Shown here one piece after another: positions 37,758 to 49,022 of a DNA stretch of 64,000 nucleotides. The stretch comes from an uncultured Hoeflea sp. (GTDB taxonomy: Bacteria; Pseudomonadota; Alphaproteobacteria; Rhizobiales; Rhizobiaceae). The stretch lies in contig NZ_CANMVK010000002.1 in NCBI RefSeq assembly GCF_947501405.1, positions 744,001-808,000 on the forward strand, given 5' to 3'. The position numbers were made by a program, and so were the translations under genes. How positions within the stretch are numbered: the stretch's first letter is position 1; every line of letters starts with the position of its first letter. The notes under the pieces were generated by a model that did not search any database, was not told the DNA's origin, and saw only the letters and a program-made list of their open reading frames with translations.

Positions 37758-38645
37758 TCATTGCGGATAGAAGGCGGCCTTGTGTTCCTGGGCGATCATC
37801 GAGATGTGATCGGCGACCGTGCGCACCCGCGCCAGATCACGAGCCGATTCATGATAGACCATATAGTAGGAGCGCTCGATGCGGTGCTCGGGCAATACTC
37901 GCACCAGATCCGGATCGAGCCCGGCAATGTAATCATGCAGCACGGCAATGCCCGCGCCAGAGCGCACGGCTTCGGTCTGTCCGGTAGCGCTGGAAATCTC
38001 GAACCGCGCCTCCCAGTTGCGCAGGATCTCGCGGGTGAAATGCAGCGAGGGCGAAAAGATCAGGTCTTCGACATAGCTGATCAGCCGATGATCCTTGAGC
38101 TGCTCGGTGTTTTGCGGCGCGCCATAGGCCTCGAGATAGGCGCGCGAGGCGTAAAGCGACAGCGAATAATCCACCAGCTTGCGCGCCACCAGCCGGCCTT
38201 CAGCGGGCCGCTCCACGGTAATGGCGATGTCGGCCTCGCGCTGCGGAAGCGAAAAGCTGCGCGGCACCGGCACCAGTTGCAGCCGCAGCTCCGGATGCCG
38301 GGCGGTCAGGGATCCGAGTCGCGGCGCCAGAAACGACACGCCGAAACCGTCCGGCGCGCCGATCCGCACCGTTCCGGAGATGGCGCTGTCGGTGCGGCCC
38401 AGATTGGCCTGGGCAGCCAGCATTTCGGCCTCGATGCGTTCGGCATGGGCCAGAAACGCCTCGCCCTCGCCGGTCAGCCCGCAGCCATTGGTGCGGCGTA
38501 CGATCAGTTGTGCATCAAGCGCGGTCTCCAGCGAGGTGATTCGCCGCGCCGCCGTGGCATGGTTGATTCCCAGCCGCCGTGCCGCCGCCAGGATTTGCCC
38601 GGCGCGCGCGACCGCGAGAAACACCCTGATATCGTCCCAGTTCAT
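37758..38645 (-). CDS. LysR-family transcriptional regulator
   Basis: MNWDDIRVFLAVARAGQILAAARRLGINHATAARRITSLE; start reset to ATG 38645. Confidence 0.92.
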   Translation of the reverse strand: MNWDDIRVFLAVARAGQILAAARRLGINHATAARRITSLETALDAQLIVRRTNGCGLTGEGEAFLAHAERIEAEMLAAQANLGRTDSAISGTVRIGAPDGFGVSFLAPRLGSLTARHPELRLQLVPVPRSFSLPQREADIAITVERPAEGRLVARKLVDYSLSLYASRAYLEAYGAPQNTEQLKDHRLISYVEDLIFSPSLHFTREILRNWEARFEISSATGQTEAVRSGAGIAVLHDYIAGLDPDLVRVLPEHRIERSYYMVYHESARDLARVRTVADHISMIAQEHKAAFYPQ

Positions 38646-38773
38646 ACCGGCTCCGCTCAGCGCGTCATGGTGGTTCAACGCACTCAAACGGTATTGCGGC
38701 ATTGGCTCTGGACGGTCAAGCGGCGACCAGGAGACGGCCAGGCGCCCGGGGCTTCGGGTGGCGCCCGCCCGGC

Positions 38774-40201
38774 TCAGCCGTGGGCAATCATCACGTGGCG
38801 TACGGCGGTGTAATCCTCCAGCGCATAAAGCGACATGTCCTTGCCGTAGCCCGATTGTTTGATGCCGCCATGCGGCATCTCGTTGACCAGCATGAAGTGG
38901 GTGTTGATCCACGTGCAGCCATATTGCAGCCGCGCTGCGCAGGCCATTGCTTTCGACACATCCCTGGTCCAGACCGAGGAGGCGAGGCCGTACTCGGAAT
39001 CATTGGCCCAGCCGATGGCTTCCTCCGCATCGGAAAACCGTGTCACCGACACCACCGGACCGAACACTTCGCGGCGCACGATCTCGTCGGATTGAAGCGC
39101 ACCGGCAATCACCGTCGGCTGGTAGTAAAAGCCTGAGCCGTCACCGGGCTTGCCGCCGGTTGTGATCTCCATGTGTTTCATTTCCGAGGCGCGTTCGACA
39201 AAACTTGCCACACGGTCACGCTGCCGCCTGGAAATCAGCGGGCCAATCTCGTTTTCCGCATCGTCGCCCTGGTCGTATTTGATGGTTGAAACCGCGCTGG
39301 AAAGCTCGGCCACCAGCTTGTCGTGGATTTTGGGCGCGGCGTAAATCCGGCAGGCGGCGGTGCAGTCCTGTCCGGCATTGTAGTATCCGAAGGCGCGCAG
39401 GCCTTCGACCACGGCGTCGAGATCGGCATCGTCGAACACGATCACCGGGGCCTTGCCGCCAAGCTCGAGATGCGTGCGCTTGACCGATTTGGCCGCCGCC
39501 TGGAGCACCTTCTTGCCAGTGGCGACATCGCCGGTGATCGAAATCATCTGCACCTTGGGGTGATTGATCAGCGCGTTGCCGACGCTTTCGCCGCGGCCCA
39601 GGATCACATTGACCACCCCCTCGGGCAGCACATCGGCCATCACCCTTGCGAGCTTCAGCGCCGACAACGGGGTCTGTTCGGATGGCTTGAACACCACCGT
39701 GTTGCCGCCGCCGATCGCCGGCGCCAGTTTCCAGGCCATCATCATCAGCGGATAGTTCCAGGGCGCAATCGAGGCGACCACGCCAATCGGATCGCGCCGG
39801 GTCATGGACGTATGACCCTCCATGTATTCACCCGCCGCATTACCAGGCATGCAGCGCACGGCGCCGGCGAAAAACCGGTAGCAATCGACGATTGCCGGGA
39901 TCTCGTCATTCTTGACCGCATTGATCGGTTTGCCGCAATTGAGCGCCTCAAGGGCGGCGAAACCGTCAGCTTCCGCCTCGATCCGGTCGGCGATCTTGAG
40001 CAAGTAGCCGGAGCGTTCGGCCGGCGTCGTCCGGGCCCAGGTGGAGAACGCGGCCTCGGCGGCATCCACGGCGGCGTCGATCTGCGCCGCCGAGGCTTCG
40101 GGCAGGTTGAGAACGGTTTCACCGGTGCGCGGATTGAAGATCTGCTCCTCCGCCTCCGTTCCGGTCTCGAAGCGATTGCCGATCAGCATTTGGGTGTCCA
40201 T
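38774..40201 (-). CDS. NAD-dependent aldehyde dehydrogenase (gamma-aminobutyraldehyde / KauB-like)
   Basis: [67 protein letters not shown]; 3' end of polyamine ABC operon. Confidence 0.9.
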   Translation of the reverse strand: MDTQMLIGNRFETGTEAEEQIFNPRTGETVLNLPEASAAQIDAAVDAAEAAFSTWARTTPAERSGYLLKIADRIEAEADGFAALEALNCGKPINAVKNDEIPAIVDCYRFFAGAVRCMPGNAAGEYMEGHTSMTRRDPIGVVASIAPWNYPLMMMAWKLAPAIGGGNTVVFKPSEQTPLSALKLARVMADVLPEGVVNVILGRGESVGNALINHPKVQMISITGDVATGKKVLQAAAKSVKRTHLELGGKAPVIVFDDADLDAVVEGLRAFGYYNAGQDCTAACRIYAAPKIHDKLVAELSSAVSTIKYDQGDDAENEIGPLISRRQRDRVASFVERASEMKHMEITTGGKPGDGSGFYYQPTVIAGALQSDEIVRREVFGPVVSVTRFSDAEEAIGWANDSEYGLASSVWTRDVSKAMACAARLQYGCTWINTHFMLVNEMPHGGIKQSGYGKDMSLYALEDYTAVRHVMIAHG

Positions 40202-40221
40202 GGCGTGTCTCCCGTAGGTTC

Positions 40222-41037
40222 TTATTTGCCCTGGCCGGAGATCTGGTCTCCGTCCCGGGTCAGGTAGTAGGCGGCGAGGATGGGCAGGAAGGTGACCAGC
40301 ACCACCACCATCGCCACCACATTGGTGACCGGACGCTGGCGCGGCCGCACCAGTTCCTCAAGCATCCAGATCGGCAGCGTGGCCTGCTGTCCGGCGGTAA
40401 AGGTGGTGACGATCACCTCGTCGAAGGACAGCGCAAAGGCGAGCATGCCGCCGGCCAGCAGCGCCGTGCCGATATTGGGCAGGATCACGTGCCGGAAGGT
40501 CTGGAACCCGTCGGCGCCCAGATCCATCGACGCCTCGATCAGCGAGCCCGACATGCGCCGGAACCGGGCGACGGCGTTGTTGTAGACAACGACCACGCAG
40601 AAGGTCGCGTGGCCAAGCACGATGGTCCAGAATGAAAACGGGATCTCGGCGAGATTGAAGGCCGATCTGAGTGAAATGCCGGTAATGATGCCCGGCAGGG
40701 CGATCGGCAGGATCACCAGCAGCGAAATCGCCTCGCGTCCGAAAAACCGGGTCTGTGAAATCGCCGCAGCACACAGCGTTCCCAGCACCAGCGCCACCAC
40801 GGTGGAAATCGAGGCAACCTTGACCGACAGCGTCAGGGCATCCCAAACATCAGGACGGTTCCAGGTCACCGCGAACCATTTCAGCGTCAGCCCCGGCGGC
40901 GGGAACTGATAGCTCTTGTCCTCGGTGGTAAACGCATAGACGAAGATCAGGAGTAGCGGCAAATGCAGGAAGGCGAGACCTGCAGCGGCGGCGATCTTCA
41001 GCCCCATCGGCGTTCGGTTTTGACGGTCAGAGCGCAT
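40222..41037 (-). CDS. ABC transporter permease (PotC-like)
   Basis: [29 protein letters not shown]; start reset to about 41037. Confidence 0.88.
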   Translation of the reverse strand: MRSDRQNRTPMGLKIAAAAGLAFLHLPLLLIFVYAFTTEDKSYQFPPPGLTLKWFAVTWNRPDVWDALTLSVKVASISTVVALVLGTLCAAAISQTRFFGREAISLLVILPIALPGIITGISLRSAFNLAEIPFSFWTIVLGHATFCVVVVYNNAVARFRRMSGSLIEASMDLGADGFQTFRHVILPNIGTALLAGGMLAFALSFDEVIVTTFTAGQQATLPIWMLEELVRPRQRPVTNVVAMVVVLVTFLPILAAYYLTRDGDQISGQGK

Positions 41038-41982
41038 CGAAAGCCCCCGCGCGTTTTGCAAGCCACAGGTAAACGCCCATGATCGCCACCGGCACCACGG
41101 TAAAGGCGGCGGCCAGCGGAATGTTGCCCGCTGTTCCCTGGTGGGCATAAACGGCCATGCCGATGAATCGGTGCGACGTGCCGATGATTTGCGGAATGAT
41201 GTAATCGCCCAAAGTCAGCGAAAACGTAAAGATCGAGCCGGCAATCACGCCGGGCAGTGCCAGCGGCAACAGCACGTTGCGAAAGGTCTGGCCTGGCGAG
41301 GCGCCCAGATCGGCGGACGCTTCCATCAGGTTTGACGGTACCCGCTCAAGCGCTGCCTGCACCGGCAGGATCATGAACGGCAACCAGACATAGACGAACA
41401 CCAGGAACGTCCCTGTCGGGCTGACCGACAGGGAGTTCCCGCCGACGACGGGAAGGGCAAGCCAGCCGTCGAGTAGGAAAGTCAGATGCAGCTTGGCAAA
41501 CAGCCAGTTGAGAATGCCTTCCTTGGCCAGGATCAGCTTCCAGGCGTAGATCTTGACCAGATAGCTCGACCACAAGGGCAGCATCACGCCGAGATAAAAC
41601 ACCGCTTTCCAGCGGCCCTTCGCGTAGCGCGCGGCGAAATAGGCGATCGGAAAGGCGATCACTGCCGCGGCGAGGGTTACCAGCGCAGCCATGGTGACGG
41701 TGCGGATGATGATGTCGAGATTGGAGGGCCTGAGCAGTTCGCCATAGGTCTTGAGCGTGAACTCCCGAACGATCACGCCGGAGAACTCGTCAATGGAAAA
41801 GAAGCTTTGCATCAGCAACGCAAACAGCGAGCCCAGATAGATAACGCCAAGCCACAGCAAGGGCGGCGTCAGCATCAAAAACAACAGCAGCTTCGGATTG
41901 CGCCAGAACGCATCCGACAGCGCGCCGCCAATGCCGCCGCGGCCCGGCAGGATCGCCGAGGGACCGCTTGCCGCGGCCGCCG

Positions 41983-41986
<4 letters not shown>
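41027..41986 (-). CDS. ABC transporter permease (PotB-like)
   Basis: [43 protein letters not shown]. Confidence 0.88.
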
Positions 41987-42972
<986 letters not shown>

Positions 42973-43034
42973 GGAAAGTCCAAATCAGTCTAGCAAACGG
43001 CCGGCCAGGTCAGTCTGGCCACCGACCGGAAAGG

Positions 43035-43120
43035 CAGGGCGTCCCCGCCCTGGGATACAGTCAATCACGGCGGGTGTGCTTCTCCCTCCCCGGCAAAAGG
43101 GGAGGGAGAGAAGGCCCGCC
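43035..43120 (-). repeat. Two intercistronic hairpins between potD-like and potA-like genes
   Basis: CAGGGCG-TCCC-CGCCCTG (43035-43052); long imperfect GGCGGG..CTTCTCCCTCCCC-GGCAAAA-GGGGAGGGAGAGAAG.CCCGCC (43069-43120). Confidence 0.75.
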
Positions 43121-43133
43121 TCGGGCATCAAAA

Positions 43134-44297
43134 TCAGCGGCCGCCGATGACGCCGATATAGTCCGACACCCAGCGGTAATAGGGCACGCATTCGCCCTGA
43201 CTTTCGCATTTGGACACCGGCGTGGTCCAGAACCGGATGCGTTCGAAATCATCCAGCCCGTTGGCTGTGCAGCCTTCGGCGGTCTGCATGCCGCGCCCGT
43301 CGGTGCAGGCGGCGGGAACCGCGGGGTTAGCGCCAAACCACACCGAGAGATCCGATTGCAGGTTGGAGGCGAGCGAATGCTCCATCCACATATAGGCGCA
43401 ATTGGGATTGGCCGCGTCAACGTGCATCATCGAGGTATCCGCCCAGCCGGTGGCGCCCTCCTCGGGGATCACCGAGGCGACCGATTGATTGTCGGCCTTG
43501 AGCAAATTGACCTGGAATGGCCAGGAACCTGACGCCACCACGCCTTCGTTCTTGAAATCGTCGATCTGGATGAAGGCGTCGTGCCAATAGCGGCCCACCA
43601 GCGTGCGCTGCACGCGCAGCAGGTCGAGCGCCGCGTTGTACTGGTCCTCGTTGAGCTCGTAAGGGCTCTTGATCCCCAGCTCCGGCTGGTGGTGCATCAG
43701 GTACTGGGCTGCGTCTGCGATGTGGATAGGCCCGTCATAGGCCTGAATCCGGCCCTTGTTGGATTGCCCGTCCGGCAAGTCCATTTCCTCAAACACCACA
43801 TTCCACGATGTTGGCGGCGAATCCTTGAAGGCCTCGGTGTTGTACATCAGCACATTAGGGCCCCACATATAGGGCGTGCCGTAATGCACACCGTCGACCG
43901 TGTGCCACGGCGCTTCCTTGAGCCGGTCATCGACCGCCGACCAGGACGGGATCAGATCGATGTTGATCGACTGCACGCGCTTGCCGGCGATCAGTCTGAG
44001 CGAAGCGTCGCCCGAGGCGGTCACCAGGTCGAACCCGCCTTCATTCATCAGCGCCACCATCTCGTCGGATGTGTTGGCGGTCTTGACATTGACCTTGCAG
44101 CCCGAGGCTTCCTCGAATTTGGTTACCCAGTCGAAATTCGGGTCAGTTTCTCCGCGTTCGATGTATCCGGCCCAGGCAACGATGTTGACCTGGCCTTCGC
44201 CGGGGCCGATGTCCGTCTTCATTTCAGCGGTCAAGGCCGGCGCTGTTGCCGAAAGCGCCATTGCCAATGCCGTGCAGCTTTTAAGGATCTTTTTCAT
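43134..44297 (-). CDS. Extracellular substrate-binding protein (PotD-like, polyamine ABC)
   Basis: Signal peptide MKKILKSCTALAMALSATAPALTA; VNIVAWAGYIERG; GGGAGG RBS. Confidence 0.87.
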   Translation of the reverse strand: MKKILKSCTALAMALSATAPALTAEMKTDIGPGEGQVNIVAWAGYIERGETDPNFDWVTKFEEASGCKVNVKTANTSDEMVALMNEGGFDLVTASGDASLRLIAGKRVQSINIDLIPSWSAVDDRLKEAPWHTVDGVHYGTPYMWGPNVLMYNTEAFKDSPPTSWNVVFEEMDLPDGQSNKGRIQAYDGPIHIADAAQYLMHHQPELGIKSPYELNEDQYNAALDLLRVQRTLVGRYWHDAFIQIDDFKNEGVVASGSWPFQVNLLKADNQSVASVIPEEGATGWADTSMMHVDAANPNCAYMWMEHSLASNLQSDLSVWFGANPAVPAACTDGRGMQTAEGCTANGLDDFERIRFWTTPVSKCESQGECVPYYRWVSDYIGVIGGR

Positions 44298-44389
44298 GTG
44301 TTTGACCTCCCACCAGATGGAGCCGCCAGAATGGCGGCCTGTGTCGGGGGCCAACAGTGATACGTGGGTTTGGTAACCGCAAATTCTTT

Positions 44390-44420
44390 TATCAGAATAG
44401 TGATATCGGTAAAACCGATA
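44390..44420. promoter_or_regulatory. Two overlapping dyads, candidate LysR (ATC-N9-GAT) operator
   Basis: TATCA-N6-TGATA (44390-44405) and TATCGGT-AAA-ACCGATA (44404-44420) between lysR stop and potD start. Confidence 0.6.
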
Positions 44421-44425
44421 GCAAA

Positions 44426-45334
44426 TCAGCGTTGCCTGACGGCCCGCTGCGCCTGTGACAGGCCGATGAAGTCGCGCGCGCTCGCCGTCAGTTTGCTGCC
44501 GCGCCGCCAGGCCACGCCGACCTGAACCATCGGCAGGCTGCCTGAAACGTCGCGGCTTTCGATGCGATCGCCTTCCAGCGACCACGGCCGGTAGACCAGA
44601 TCGGGCAGCAACGCCACGCCCGCGCCGGTGGCCACCAGCGAGCGCACCGCCTCCACCGACCGTGTGCGAAACGCGATCTTTGGCCGTGAGCCGATGGCGC
44701 TGAGAAGTTTGGCGGTGCTTTCCTCGATCTCATCGATGGTTAGCATGATCACCGGTTCCTCTGCGACATCGGCGACATTGATGCTTTCGGCTGAGACCAG
44801 CTTGTGGCCAAGCGGCAGCCACAGCCGGTAGGGCGAGACTTCCAGGATCTCGGTCTGCAGCGCCATGCGGTTGCGCAGGTTGGAAATCACGATCACCGCG
44901 ACATCGAGCTCGCCGCCGATCAGCAGATGCTCGAGATAGTCGCCATTGTCCTCAATCGCCGACACCGTGACGCCGGGATAGGCGCGGCGGTATCGCGCCA
45001 GAAGGTCCGAGAGCACATAGCCCGCCACCAGCGAGGTGACGCCCAGATTGAGTGTGCCCGTCAGCGTTTCCTTGTCATCGGAGAAGGTTCGCCGCGCATC
45101 CGAAACATCGGATAAAATCTTGGTGGCGTGTCGCAGAAACTGATGGCCCTTGTGGGTGATCGTCAATCCGCGCGAGTGCCGGTCGAACAGGTCCACCCCG
45201 AGATCGCCCTCAAGCTCCTTGATTGCTTCGGTGACCGCCGATTGCGAAATCGACAGGTTCTGGGCAGCACCCGAAACCGTTCCCTGCGCGGCGACGGCGA
45301 CGAAGTATTGCAACTGGCGGATCGTGAAGGCCAT
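44426..45334 (-). CDS. LysR-family transcriptional regulator
   Basis: MAFTIRQLQYFVAVAAQGTVSGAAQNLSISQSAVTEAIKELEGDLGVDLFDRHSRGL. Confidence 0.92.
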   Translation of the reverse strand: MAFTIRQLQYFVAVAAQGTVSGAAQNLSISQSAVTEAIKELEGDLGVDLFDRHSRGLTITHKGHQFLRHATKILSDVSDARRTFSDDKETLTGTLNLGVTSLVAGYVLSDLLARYRRAYPGVTVSAIEDNGDYLEHLLIGGELDVAVIVISNLRNRMALQTEILEVSPYRLWLPLGHKLVSAESINVADVAEEPVIMLTIDEIEESTAKLLSAIGSRPKIAFRTRSVEAVRSLVATGAGVALLPDLVYRPWSLEGDRIESRDVSGSLPMVQVGVAWRRGSKLTASARDFIGLSQAQRAVRQR

Positions 45335-45457
45335 GGCGCATAACAATCAGCATTCGCCGCGGCTGACAACCGGGATGACCAGTGCGAGGACCGGCAAGAC
45401 CTAAAACCGGACTGGTAGCCTATTGTTCGCCGGTACCGGTCGGCGGCCAAGCCATCG

Positions 45458-45670
45458 TCATGCCTCCAGATGTGCTGTCGTTTCAGGACGGGCGATGAAC
45501 GCCACGGCGTTGCGACCGTTGTCCTGTGCTGACGGAGTGGAAGTGTCGCGCGGCGAGGCCATGATCACGTCGGCCCCGTCGGCGCCGGGAGTGGCGTCGG
45601 TCCTGTCGGCGACGGTCAACGCCGCGGCCAAAGCAAGGACAGAGGCAGCTATGAGAGCGATCATTTTCAT
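45458..45670 (-). CDS. Small putative secreted/hypothetical protein
   Basis: MKMIALIAASVLALAAALTVADRTDATPG... resembles a signal peptide; no recognised domain. Confidence 0.3.
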   Translation of the reverse strand: MKMIALIAASVLALAAALTVADRTDATPGADGADVIMASPRDTSTPSAQDNGRNAVAFIARPETTAHLEA

Positions 45671-45889
45671 GCCACACGAATGCCGCAAAGACGGGTTTGG
45701 TCCCGCAACAACGCTGTCATCGACCGCTAAGAACCCCGGGCAGCCGCTGTAGATGCGCCTCAGCACCCTGAATTTCACGCTTTGAACCTGATACGCGATG
45801 CCCTATACCGCTGCCATCTGCCGGGGGCGGGGTTGATTGTTGGCGTTGCCAGATCCTGCCGGCCCGGACCTCACACTTGAAAGACCATT

Positions 45890-47995
45890 ATGACGCTCAG
45901 GAAAGACATTCACGCAGCCATTGATCGTGCGCTGACCAAGCGCGGCTATGATGCGCTTACCCCGGTGCAGGAAGCCGTGCTGGCGCCGGAGCTGCGCGAT
46001 GCCGATCTGCTGGTGTCGGCCCAGACCGGCTCGGGCAAGACGGTGGCCTTTGGCATTTCGCTCGCACCCACGCTGATGGGGGACGAGGAAGCGTTGCCTC
46101 GGGCCGAAGCGCCGCTTGCGCTGGTGATCGCGCCGACGCGGGAGCTGGCGTTGCAGGTCGAGCGCGAACTGGCCTGGCTCTACCAGGAGGCCGGCGCTCG
46201 CATTGCCACTTGTGTGGGCGGCATGAACATGATGACCGAGCGGCGCACGCTTGCGCGCGGTGTCCACATCGTGGTCGGCACACCGGGACGGCTGCGCGAT
46301 CACATCGAGCGCGGTTCGCTGGATCTGGCGTCGATCCGTGCCGTGGTGCTCGATGAGGCGGATGAAATGCTCGATCTGGGCTTCCGCGACGATCTCGAAT
46401 TCATTCTCGATGCAGCACCCGATCAGCGCCGTACGCTGATGTTTTCCGCCACCGTGCCCAAAGGCATCGCCAATCTCGCCAAGCGCTACCAGCGCCAGGC
46501 GGTTCGCGTTACCACAGCGGGCGAGCAGAAACAGCATCTCGATATCGAATACCGGGCGCTGTCGGTCGCGCCCAATGACCGCGAGAATGCCGTCATCAAT
46601 CTGCTTCGCTATTATGACGCCAAGAACGCCATCGTGTTCTGCGGCACCCGCGCCACGGTCAATCATCTCACCGCGCGGTTTTCCAACCGCGGTTTTGCGG
46701 TGGTGGCGCTCTCGGGCGAGTTGAGCCAGAACGAGCGCAGCCATGCACTGCAGGCGTTGCGCGATGGCCGCGCGAAAGTCTGCGTGGCGACCGATGTCGC
46801 TGCCCGCGGGCTCGACCTGCCGGATCTGGAATTGGTTATCCACGCCGATCTGCCGAAATCGCCTGAGACGCTGCTGCATCGCTCGGGCCGTACCGGCCGC
46901 GCCGGCCGCAAGGGCGTTTCGGCGCTGATCGTGCCCTACAATGCCCGCCGGCGCACCGAGCGGCTGCTTTCCGATGCGCGGATATCCGCCGATTGGGCCC
47001 GCCCGCCCTCCGCCCAGGAGATTCTTGCCCGCGATGACGAACGGCTGATGGCCGATCCCCGCTTCGAAGCGGATATCGCCGAGGACGAGGCCGCCATGGT
47101 CGCCACGCTGCTGGAGACCCACGGCGCTGAAAAGGTCGCCGCAGCGCTGATGCGCATGTACCGCGAGGGCCGGTCGGCGCCGGAGGAACTGATCGAAAAC
47201 GGTCCCGTGTCCGCTCCGGGCGGTGCCTATCCGGAACGTGCCCCCCGTGAACATGTGCCGCTTGTGGACGCAGTCTGGTTCTCGCTGTCGATCGGCCGCA
47301 AGCACACCGCTGAGCCGCGCTGGCTGTTGCCGATGCTGTGCCGTGCCGGGCACATTACCAAGGCCGAAATCGGCTCGATCCGCATTCATGATACCGAGAC
47401 CCATGTCGAGATCGCGGGCGCATCGGCTGCCAAGTTCGAAGCCGCCGTCGGACCAACCCGGAAGATCGAAAAGAACATCACCATTTCACGGCTCGACGGT
47501 GTGCCGGAAGCGCCCGCCCGCGGCCCGCGTCCGGACCGCGCCAATAGGGATGACGCTGGCTCCGGGATGCGGCGGGAGCGGTCCAATGAGGGCGGCCCCC
47601 GGGAGCGATCCAAGCCCGATTACGCCAAGAAACGGCCGTTTACAGGCGGCAAGTCCAAACGTGATGCCCGTCCGCAGACGGGTGACGCCCATTCGGACCG
47701 CAAGCCGGGCCGCCACGATGATCTGCCCGCTGGCGCGACGGCGGGTGAGTGGCCTTACGACGATGTCCCGCCCAGGCCCGATCAAGGCTCCGGTGCGCCG
47801 GGAACGGGTAAGCAGAAGCCGGGCAAGCCGCGCAGTGGCAAGCCGCCTGCCAAGGCGAACACTCCTGCTGCAGACTTCGACAAGGCGCCGCGCAAAGCCG
47901 GAAAGCCTGCTGCAAAGCCCCATCGCAAGGGCGCACCTGCCGGTGCGGCCAAGCGCGGCGGGGAAGCTGGCCTCAAGCGCAAGCCCAAAAACTGA
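45890..47995 (+). CDS. DEAD-box ATP-dependent RNA helicase with DbpA-like RNA-binding domain and basic disordered tail
   Basis: SAQTGSGKTVAF, PTRELALQ, VGTPGRLRDH, DEADEMLDLGF, SATVP, HRSGRTGRAGRKG; about 170-aa Lys/Arg/Gly/Pro-rich C-terminus. Confidence 0.93.
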   Translation: MTLRKDIHAAIDRALTKRGYDALTPVQEAVLAPELRDADLLVSAQTGSGKTVAFGISLAPTLMGDEEALPRAEAPLALVIAPTRELALQVERELAWLYQEAGARIATCVGGMNMMTERRTLARGVHIVVGTPGRLRDHIERGSLDLASIRAVVLDEADEMLDLGFRDDLEFILDAAPDQRRTLMFSATVPKGIANLAKRYQRQAVRVTTAGEQKQHLDIEYRALSVAPNDRENAVINLLRYYDAKNAIVFCGTRATVNHLTARFSNRGFAVVALSGELSQNERSHALQALRDGRAKVCVATDVAARGLDLPDLELVIHADLPKSPETLLHRSGRTGRAGRKGVSALIVPYNARRRTERLLSDARISADWARPPSAQEILARDDERLMADPRFEADIAEDEAAMVATLLETHGAEKVAAALMRMYREGRSAPEELIENGPVSAPGGAYPERAPREHVPLVDAVWFSLSIGRKHTAEPRWLLPMLCRAGHITKAEIGSIRIHDTETHVEIAGASAAKFEAAVGPTRKIEKNITISRLDGVPEAPARGPRPDRANRDDAGSGMRRERSNEGGPRERSKPDYAKKRPFTGGKSKRDARPQTGDAHSDRKPGRHDDLPAGATAGEWPYDDVPPRPDQGSGAPGTGKQKPGKPRSGKPPAKANTPAADFDKAPRKAGKPAAKPHRKGAPAGAAKRGGEAGLKRKPKN

Positions 47996-48410
47996 CCACA
48001 GCCATCGAACCAACGCTGCCGCGGTCGAACGGACAAACGTGGGATTGCGCAATCCGCACGTGCGACGTTGATGCACAGTGCCTGGTCAATAGCCGATTGC
48101 TTGCGTCATCTTCGGCTTGCAACTCCGGGGACGGGAAATGACCGCCACATCTGTTCGGATTTGAAATCTGACCCATAAAATTTTTAGGTTTTCCGGCCTG
48201 GCTGTTTTCTCATTGTTAACGAAGCCATGATTGTATTGGCGTGAGGGAAGGGGTGAATGCCCCGGCATGAAGCATCTTCCGAACGCAAGGGCGAACGCGG
48301 TATTTCGAATTCGCCCGCGATGACAACAAATCGACTGGGTGTTCCGGGCGACGAGCCAAGAACTCTCCGGGCACAACGGCTTCAATCAGACAGGTTCAAG
48401 CGAGGGCAGA

Positions 48411-48878
48411 ATGAACGAGACGCAAGCCAGCAACAAGACTTCGGGTCTTGAAATCATTTCGTTTTTCCTCGGTGAACAGGTGTTCAGTGTGAACATCATG
48501 GCAGTCCGGGAAATTCGCGGCTGGGCTCCGGCAACGCCGTTGGCCCATGCCCCCAGCCACGTCATGGGCGTGATCAATCTGCGTGGTACGGTGATCCCGG
48601 TGATCGACATGGCCCTGCGCCTTGGCCTTGAAGCCATCGAACCCACTGAACGCTCTGCCATCATCGTGGCCAGCATCCGCGGCCAGCTTGTTGGCCTGCT
48701 GGTCGACAATGTCTCCGATATGGTCACCGTCAGCGAAGACGAGATCCAGTCGGTCCCCGAGGTCGGCGCCACTGAAGTCCAGCGCATGACCACCGCGATC
48801 ATCGCCAAGGACAAGCAGATGATTTCGCATCTTGATCTGGATTCGCTTCTGGATGAGGAAGGCGAACTCGCCGCCTGA
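48411..48878 (+). CDS. cheW: Chemotaxis coupling protein CheW
   Basis: ISFFLGEQVFSVNIMAVREIRGW...PLAHAPSHVMGVINLRGTVIPVIDMALRLGL; start reset to ATG 48411. Confidence 0.92.
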   Translation: MNETQASNKTSGLEIISFFLGEQVFSVNIMAVREIRGWAPATPLAHAPSHVMGVINLRGTVIPVIDMALRLGLEAIEPTERSAIIVASIRGQLVGLLVDNVSDMVTVSEDEIQSVPEVGATEVQRMTTAIIAKDKQMISHLDLDSLLDEEGELAA

Positions 48879-49022
48879 TCCCGGCGCTACCGGATCCATC
48901 GGAATTAACGAAGGGCGCATGCGGACAAGACCGTGTGCGCCCTTTGCTATGCGTGCGCATCCGGCCGCGCGATGGGCCGGTTAAAGCGGGGCGGTCAAAG
49001 GCACCGGTCTCGCCCTATCGGA

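Noticed and set aside
45803-47404. 533-aa minus-strand ORF opposite the DEAD-box helicase
   Set aside because: Codon-shadow ORF; no recognisable motifs, whereas the + strand carries all helicase motifs.
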